From NCBI RefSeq assembly GCF_009749405.1, contig NZ_WBIQ01000005.1, positions 399,377 through 463,376 of the forward strand: DNA of 64,000 bases, written 5' to 3'. Source of the DNA: Agromyces lapidis. Its GTDB lineage: Bacteria; Actinomycetota; Actinomycetes; Actinomycetales; Microbacteriaceae. The notes beneath the pieces are model-generated. The model was not told where the DNA came from, did no database searches, and saw only the letters and a program-made list of their open reading frames with translations. A program made the position numbers and the translations under genes. Positions 53,871 through 64,000 of the stretch are shown one piece after another. Within the stretch, counting starts at the first letter, position 1; each line of letters begins with the position of its first letter.

Positions 53871-55358
53871 TCAGCGCACCGGGGTGAGCCGGGCGATGCC
53901 TGCGAGCACCGCGGCCGCCGTCTCGGGCGCCCCGAGCAGCCGGAAGTGACCCGCGACGGGCACTTGCACATTCATCGCCCCCTCGAGCGCGCTGCCGTCG
54001 GGCACGTGCGGGTCGAAGGTGCCGAACACCGACACGATGCGCGCGTTCACGGATGCCGCGTCCTCGAGCATCACGATCGTCTCGTCGCTCGGCAGGAGCG
54101 CCCGGATGCTCGGGTCGCCGAAGAGGCGAGCGCGCCGGGCACCCGCGAACGGCGTGCAGATCGCCACGACGCCGCGGATCCCGAGCAACTCGCCCTCGTC
54201 GTCGATGAGCACGTGCTTGCCGATGAGGCCGCCCTTGCTGTGCGCCACGATGACTCGCCCGGCCGCCGGGGGAGCGGACCGTGCGAGCGCCTTCGCGACG
54301 CGTGCCGCGGTCTCGGCGATCGGGCGGCGGTTCGCGCGCATGCCGTGCACGACGACGACGCGGTGGCCGGCGGCGTTGAGTGCGTCGCCGAGCGGCCGCA
54401 TGAAGGACCAGTGCTCGTACACGCCGGGCAGGAGTACGATCTGCGGCTTGTCGGGCTCGCCCCGGCGCCAGGCGCGCGGTTCGTGCCGGGCGCCGAGCCA
54501 GGCGAGCTGACGCAACCCGGCGTAGGCGTAGTCGCGGGCCATCGTGCCGAGGGCCTTCGGCAGTCCGAGCGTCGGCGCGGCCGGCGGCGGGTCGAGCAGC
54601 GAGACCGGGCGCCCGGCGGGCAGCCCCCCTGCGTGCCGCACGATCAGCTCGCCGACGCGGCGGCCCGCCCGGATCATCGTCTCGTGCCCGCGGCCCGGTA
54701 CCTCGGCGTAGCGGCCGCCGGGCACGAGCCGGGCCACCTCCTCGGCCCAGTCGCGGGGCACGACGCGGTCGTGCTCGCCGCGGATGACGAGGGTCGGAGC
54801 GGTGATCTCGGGGAGGACCAGCTCGATGCGGTGCTCGAGCATCGGGAGCAGGTTGGCCGCGTACCAGCGCGGACCGGCCTTCGCGTAGAGCGCGAGGCCG
54901 TAGCCGAGGGCTTTCGGGTGCACCAGGGCGAGGTCCTGCACGAACCGCATGGTCTGCTTCGCGAGGGTGCGCTCGCGCGGGTTGACGGTGGGCGCGATGA
55001 GCACGAGGCGATCGACGAGCTCGGGATGCCGCGCCGCGGTCTCGGCGACGACCTGCGCCCCGGTGGAGTGGCCGATGAGCACGGCACGGTCGATCCGCTC
55101 GGCGACGAGGAGCTCGGCGAGGAGTTCGCCGGCCGCAGGCATGCCGAGCGGCGCGGGCGGTTCGGGTGCGTCGCCGAAGCCCGGCAGGTCGAGCGCATGC
55201 ACGGTGCCGGTGGGCTCGAGCACGGCGGCGAGTTCCGACCAGTAGTCGTGCGCCATGCCGAGCCCGTGCACGAGCACGTAGTCGGGTCCGTCGGGACGGC
55301 CCGACTCGTGGATCACGACCACGTTCTCGCCGCGGCGGAATTCGCGGGTCGGCGACAT
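53871..55358 (-). CDS. Two-domain protein with tandem alpha/beta-hydrolase folds
   Basis: A 495-residue protein. Residues about 1-260 form a classic alpha/beta hydrolase: YVLVHGLGMAHDYW (oxyanion region), LIGHSTGAQVV (nucleophile Ser near 97), RGEHDRVVP (acid) and GRGHETM (His). A second hydrolase-like domain begins near residue 310: IVLLPGVYEHWSFMRPLGDAL, then VIVAHSKGGLIGKH (nucleophile elbow), and VAGHFRLLG late (His). Both lack signal peptides. The duplication or fusion in one chain is unusual to me; it may reflect a two-step esterase or lipase-type enzyme. AGTCTA at 55365-55370 (TAGACT on the minus strand) ends 6 bases before the start, so it is probably leaderless. Confidence 0.88.
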   Translation of the reverse strand: MSPTREFRRGENVVVIHESGRPDGPDYVLVHGLGMAHDYWSELAAVLEPTGTVHALDLPGFGDAPEPPAPLGMPAAGELLAELLVAERIDRAVLIGHSTGAQVVAETAARHPELVDRLVLIAPTVNPRERTLAKQTMRFVQDLALVHPKALGYGLALYAKAGPRWYAANLLPMLEHRIELVLPEITAPTLVIRGEHDRVVPRDWAEEVARLVPGGRYAEVPGRGHETMIRAGRRVGELIVRHAGGLPAGRPVSLLDPPPAAPTLGLPKALGTMARDYAYAGLRQLAWLGARHEPRAWRRGEPDKPQIVLLPGVYEHWSFMRPLGDALNAAGHRVVVVHGMRANRRPIAETAARVAKALARSAPPAAGRVIVAHSKGGLIGKHVLIDDEGELLGIRGVVAICTPFAGARRARLFGDPSIRALLPSDETIVMLEDAASVNARIVSVFGTFDPHVPDGSALEGAMNVQVPVAGHFRLLGAPETAAAVLAGIARLTPVR

Positions 55359-55364
55359 GACCGA

Positions 55365-55370
55365 AGTCTA
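55365..55370 (-). promoter_or_regulatory. Leaderless-type -10 element (TAGACT) before the two-domain hydrolase gene
   Basis: TAGACT on the minus strand (55370-55365) leaves 6 bases to ATG 55358 and no ribosome site is visible. The element overlaps the region just after the NUDIX stop at 55379. Confidence 0.5.
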
Positions 55371-55378
55371 GGCGCGGC

Positions 55379-55783
55379 TCAGTCGATGAGCCCGGATGCC
55401 GCGAGGCGGCGCAGCACTTCGGCTCCGGCCGGCGGGCAGCGGTCGAGCTCGCTCGTCGTCACCCAGTGCACGGAGCCCACCTCGGCCGAGGCTCGCGGCG
55501 AGGCATCCGTCTCTGCCCGGAAGACGCGCATGCGCACGAGCCGGCCGTCGGGTTCGCCGTGCGCCTGCGTCACGACCTCGAAGAGCTCGTCGAGCGCAAC
55601 GGGGTCGAGCTCGAGCGCGACCTCCTCGTACGCCTCGCGGGCGGCGGCCTCCGCAGCGGTCTCGCCGGGGTCGATCTTGCCGCCGGGCATGTAGTACACC
55701 TCGCGGTCGCGCGCGGTCACCATGAGCACCCGCCGGTCGCGCACGAGTGCGATGGCGGAGACGAGGAGGTCGGGGAGAGGCAT
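55379..55783 (-). CDS. NUDIX hydrolase
   Basis: A 134-residue protein from ATG 55783. The Nudix box is GKIDPGETAAEAAAREAYEEVALEL, agreeing with G-x5-E-x7-RE-U-x-EE except that the usual G after the second glutamate pair is A. It likely hydrolyses a nucleoside diphosphate derivative; specificity unknown. Leaderless: TAGGGT on the minus strand (55796-55791) leaves 7 bases to the start. Confidence 0.88.
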   Translation of the reverse strand: MPLPDLLVSAIALVRDRRVLMVTARDREVYYMPGGKIDPGETAAEAAAREAYEEVALELDPVALDELFEVVTQAHGEPDGRLVRMRVFRAETDASPRASAEVGSVHWVTTSELDRCPPAGAEVLRRLAASGLID

Positions 55784-55790
55784 CGCTTCA

Positions 55791-55796
55791 ACCCTA
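55791..55796 (-). promoter_or_regulatory. Leaderless-type -10 element (TAGGGT) before the NUDIX gene
   Basis: TAGGGT on the minus strand (plus-strand ACCCTA at 55791-55796) sits 7 bases upstream of ATG 55783, with no ribosome site between. Confidence 0.5.
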
Positions 55797-55860
55797 GGCG
55801 GCGTCGCCGCTACGCTGGCTCGCACGTGCAGGGCACCGACGATCGCGAAGGAGCGGATCG

Positions 55861-57174
55861 ATGTCAGACGACGGTCGCGGGTACGGGCGCGCCACGCAGT
55901 CCGAGGTGTACCGGGCGGGGCTCTCGGGCATCCGGCCCGCGGTGCCGGTCGACGTCCATGCGCTCGAGCGCGCCGCCCGCAAGGCCGTGTCGGCCGAGGC
56001 GTTCGCGTACCTCGCGGGCGGCGCGGGCGCCGAGGCCACCATGGCCGCGAATCGCGCGGCGTTCGCGCGCCGGCAGATCTGGCCCCGCGTGCTTCGCGAC
56101 GTCTCGACGCGGGACCTGTCGATCGAGCTCCTCGGCCGCCGCCGCGCCACGCCGTTCATCCTCTCGCCGATCGGGGTCGCCGAACTGGCTCACCCCGAGG
56201 CCGATGTCGCGGTCGGCCGGGCGGCGGCGGCGCTCGACGTGCCGTACGTGCTCTCCAACCAGGCGTCGCGCCCGATGGAGGAGGTCGCCGCGGCGATGGG
56301 CTCGCGGTCACGATGGTTCCAGCTGTACTGGAGCGCCTCCGACGAGCTGAACGAGTCGTTCGTGCGGCGCGCGGAGGCGGCCGGATGCGAGGCGATCGTC
56401 GTCACCCTCGACACGCACCTGCTGGGCTGGCGCACCCGCGATCTCGACGCCGCCTTCCTCCCGTTCACGCGCGGGCAGGGCATCGCGCAGTACACGAGCG
56501 ACCCGGTGTTCGCCGGGCTCGTCCGCGAGCGTGCGGCCAGGTCGGCCGGTGCGGGCGCAGCTTCGGCCGCCCGCCCGAAGGTCACACCCACCCTGCTCGC
56601 CTCGGCGTTCGCGATCGCCCGCTCGGGTGCGCACACGCGACTCGTCGACGGCGGCGTCCGGGAGGCGCTGCGCTCGCCGTTGCCGCGCGCGGCCGTCGAG
56701 ACCTTCCTCGACGTGTTCAGCGATCCTGCGCTCACGTGGAAGTCGCTCGCGAAACTGCGCGAGTGGACGTCGTTGCCGGTGCTGCTCAAGGGCGTCATGC
56801 ATCCGGATGACGCAGCGCGAGCCCTCGACCACGGCGTCGGCGGTCTCGTGGTGTCGAATCACGGCGGTCGTCAGATCGACGGATCCGTCGCGACGCTCGA
56901 CGCGCTGCCCGGCGTGGTCGAACGGGTCGCCGGGCGGGTTCCCGTGATCCTCGACAGCGGGGTGCGGGGCGGGGCGGATGCGTTCATCGCGCTCGCGCTC
57001 GGCGCGACCGCGGTGGGCATCGGCCGGCCCTACGCGTACGGGCTCGCGGTCGCCGGCGCAGACGGCGTGCGCGAGGTGGTTCGCAACCACATCGCCGAAC
57101 TCGACCTCACGATGGGGCTCGCGGGCCATCGCTCGGTCTCGGAGATCGGGCCCGACTCGCTGCGGGCGGCCTGA
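55861..57174 (+). CDS. FMN-dependent alpha-hydroxy-acid oxidising protein (lactate 2-monooxygenase-like)
   Basis: A 437-residue enzyme of the (S)-2-hydroxy-acid oxidase family, starting at ATG 55861 with AAGGAG upstream. Family markers: [105 protein letters not shown] with the catalytic histidine, and [27 protein letters not shown]. The length and [11 protein letters not shown] fit lactate 2-monooxygenases, which convert L-lactate to acetate and CO2, but related oxidases are alternatives. Cytoplasmic. Confidence 0.9.
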   Translation: MSDDGRGYGRATQSEVYRAGLSGIRPAVPVDVHALERAARKAVSAEAFAYLAGGAGAEATMAANRAAFARRQIWPRVLRDVSTRDLSIELLGRRRATPFILSPIGVAELAHPEADVAVGRAAAALDVPYVLSNQASRPMEEVAAAMGSRSRWFQLYWSASDELNESFVRRAEAAGCEAIVVTLDTHLLGWRTRDLDAAFLPFTRGQGIAQYTSDPVFAGLVRERAARSAGAGAASAARPKVTPTLLASAFAIARSGAHTRLVDGGVREALRSPLPRAAVETFLDVFSDPALTWKSLAKLREWTSLPVLLKGVMHPDDAARALDHGVGGLVVSNHGGRQIDGSVATLDALPGVVERVAGRVPVILDSGVRGGADAFIALALGATAVGIGRPYAYGLAVAGADGVREVVRNHIAELDLTMGLAGHRSVSEIGPDSLRAA

Positions 57175-57237
57175 GCTGCGGCATCCGCTCGCCTGCCGTC
57201 GACCGCTCGCCGGAACCTGCGGGCCCGCGACCGCCCG

Positions 57238-57243
57238 TAGGAT
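57238..57243 (+). promoter_or_regulatory. Candidate -10 element of glyS
   Basis: TAGGAT about 56 bases before the glyS start is a fair -10 hexamer; the -35 region is not clear. The gap of 125 bases after the FMN-enzyme gene shows no T-box or other leader structure that I can recognise. Confidence 0.3.
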
Positions 57244-57299
57244 GGTGGCACCGTGTCGTTTCCGGGAATCCCCCGATCTCTAGGACCATTGGAGCCACC

Positions 57300-58685
<1,386 letters not shown>

Positions 58686-58696
58686 CAGCCGTCTCG

Positions 58697-58729
58697 CGAA
58701 GGCGGGTGCCCGAGTGGCGCCCGCCTTCG
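58697..58729. terminator. Bidirectional terminator between glyS and hrpA
   Basis: CGAAGGCGGGTGCC (58697-58710) pairs with GGCGCCCGCCTTCG (58716-58729) through 14 bp including one G-U pair, with loop CGAGT. It lies 11 bases after glyS and 19 bases after the hrpA stop, so it serves both convergent genes. Confidence 0.75.
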
Positions 58730-58748
58730 GCGTTCTCGCCCGCCCGGC

Positions 58749-63737
<4,989 letters not shown>

Positions 63738-63861
63738 GCCTCGAGCGGCGGATTCGCGGATCCGGTCGGCATCGCCGGCCGGATTTCGCGCTTCACCGGG
63801 GCTGTTTCAGCCGGTCGATCGTCGACCGCCGTTCGCGACACGCCCGGGATGCGGGGTGGAT

Positions 63862-63891
63862 TTGTGGGTGGTGGGGGTGGTCGCGTAGATT
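63862..63891 (+). promoter_or_regulatory. Candidate promoter near the right edge
   Basis: TTGTGG (63862-63867), an 18-base spacer, and TAGATT (63886-63891) resemble a housekeeping promoter reading rightward. The 263 bases from 63738 to the window end hold no gene that I can support, so this promoter would serve a gene starting beyond the window. Confidence 0.35.
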
Positions 63892-64000
63892 TTCTCTTGT
63901 CGCCGCGGCGGCCGGGAAGCGCGAGAGTGGGGCCCGGGTCGAGCGGTGGTGGTTCTAGCCAAATAACCTCGAAGGCGCAGGATTGCGACTCGGTGATTTC

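Overview
The window is about 70% G+C, packed with genes on both strands, and uses GTG, and occasionally TTG, starts. Gene content (NucS instead of MutSL, a LacI-regulated sugar ABC cluster without its own ATPase, iol genes of the Corynebacterium type, a WXG100-like protein, many TANNNT-type leaderless starts) and frequent GGATGCC/GGCATCC words point to an actinobacterium, most likely of the family Microbacteriaceae (Agromyces/Microbacterium-like). The family and genus are inferred from protein flavour, not from a search. I see no rRNA, tRNA, CRISPR array, phage or insertion sequence; this looks like ordinary chromosome.

Layout. 1-5303: end of a glycan-utilisation cluster (ABC ATPase C-terminus, CehA-type PHP metallohydrolase, GH38 alpha-mannosidase, GntR/UTRA regulator). 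5410-6620: a lipoprotein and a six-helix membrane protein. 6631-11438 (minus): inositol-catabolism operon iolC - Cgl0159-type aldolase - iolB - iolD, with a promoter/operator region at about 11500-11523. 11607-15860: FAD oxidase, DHFR-fold protein and S9 oligopeptidase. 15928-17249: a WXG100-like protein flanked by two paralogous small membrane proteins. 17278-19585: MocR regulator divergent from a PNPO-like flavoprotein. 19602-23108: two tiny proteins and a large LuxR/AAA regulator, followed by a 26-bp inverted repeat. 23381-25591: tyrosine phosphatase, acetyltransferase, a relic of an M17 aminopeptidase, and a TetR regulator. 25739-34592 (minus): secreted M6 metalloprotease, HAD phosphatase, NucS, five tandem repeats, an MFS transporter and a secreted M9 collagenase-like protease with PKD and PPC-type domains.

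35000-42061 is a second carbohydrate cluster: cytoplasmic sulfatase, solute-binding lipoprotein, two permeases, LacI repressor and Gfo/Idh/MocA oxidoreductase. LacI-type palindromes sit at the two promoters (34969-34980 and the 28-bp one at 36482-36509). It probably imports a sulfated or otherwise decorated sugar and processes it in the cytoplasm. 42187-44420 is the threonine-to-glycine pair tdh-kbl. 44514-46889: a second LacI regulator, whose operator core also precedes the MFS gene at 31867, and an M20 amidohydrolase. 46904-50815: MATE exporter, YccF protein and the KtrB/KtrA-type potassium uptake pair. 50868-57174: M13 peptidase, a beta-lactamase-fold serine hydrolase, a two-domain alpha/beta hydrolase, NUDIX and an FMN-dependent 2-hydroxy-acid oxidising enzyme. 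57300-63737: glyS, a bidirectional terminator, hrpA and an aldo/keto reductase.

Features worth following up are the WXG100-like locus, the operator network linking the two LacI regulators to distant genes, the long inverted repeat at 23192-23285, and the set of leaderless promoters.
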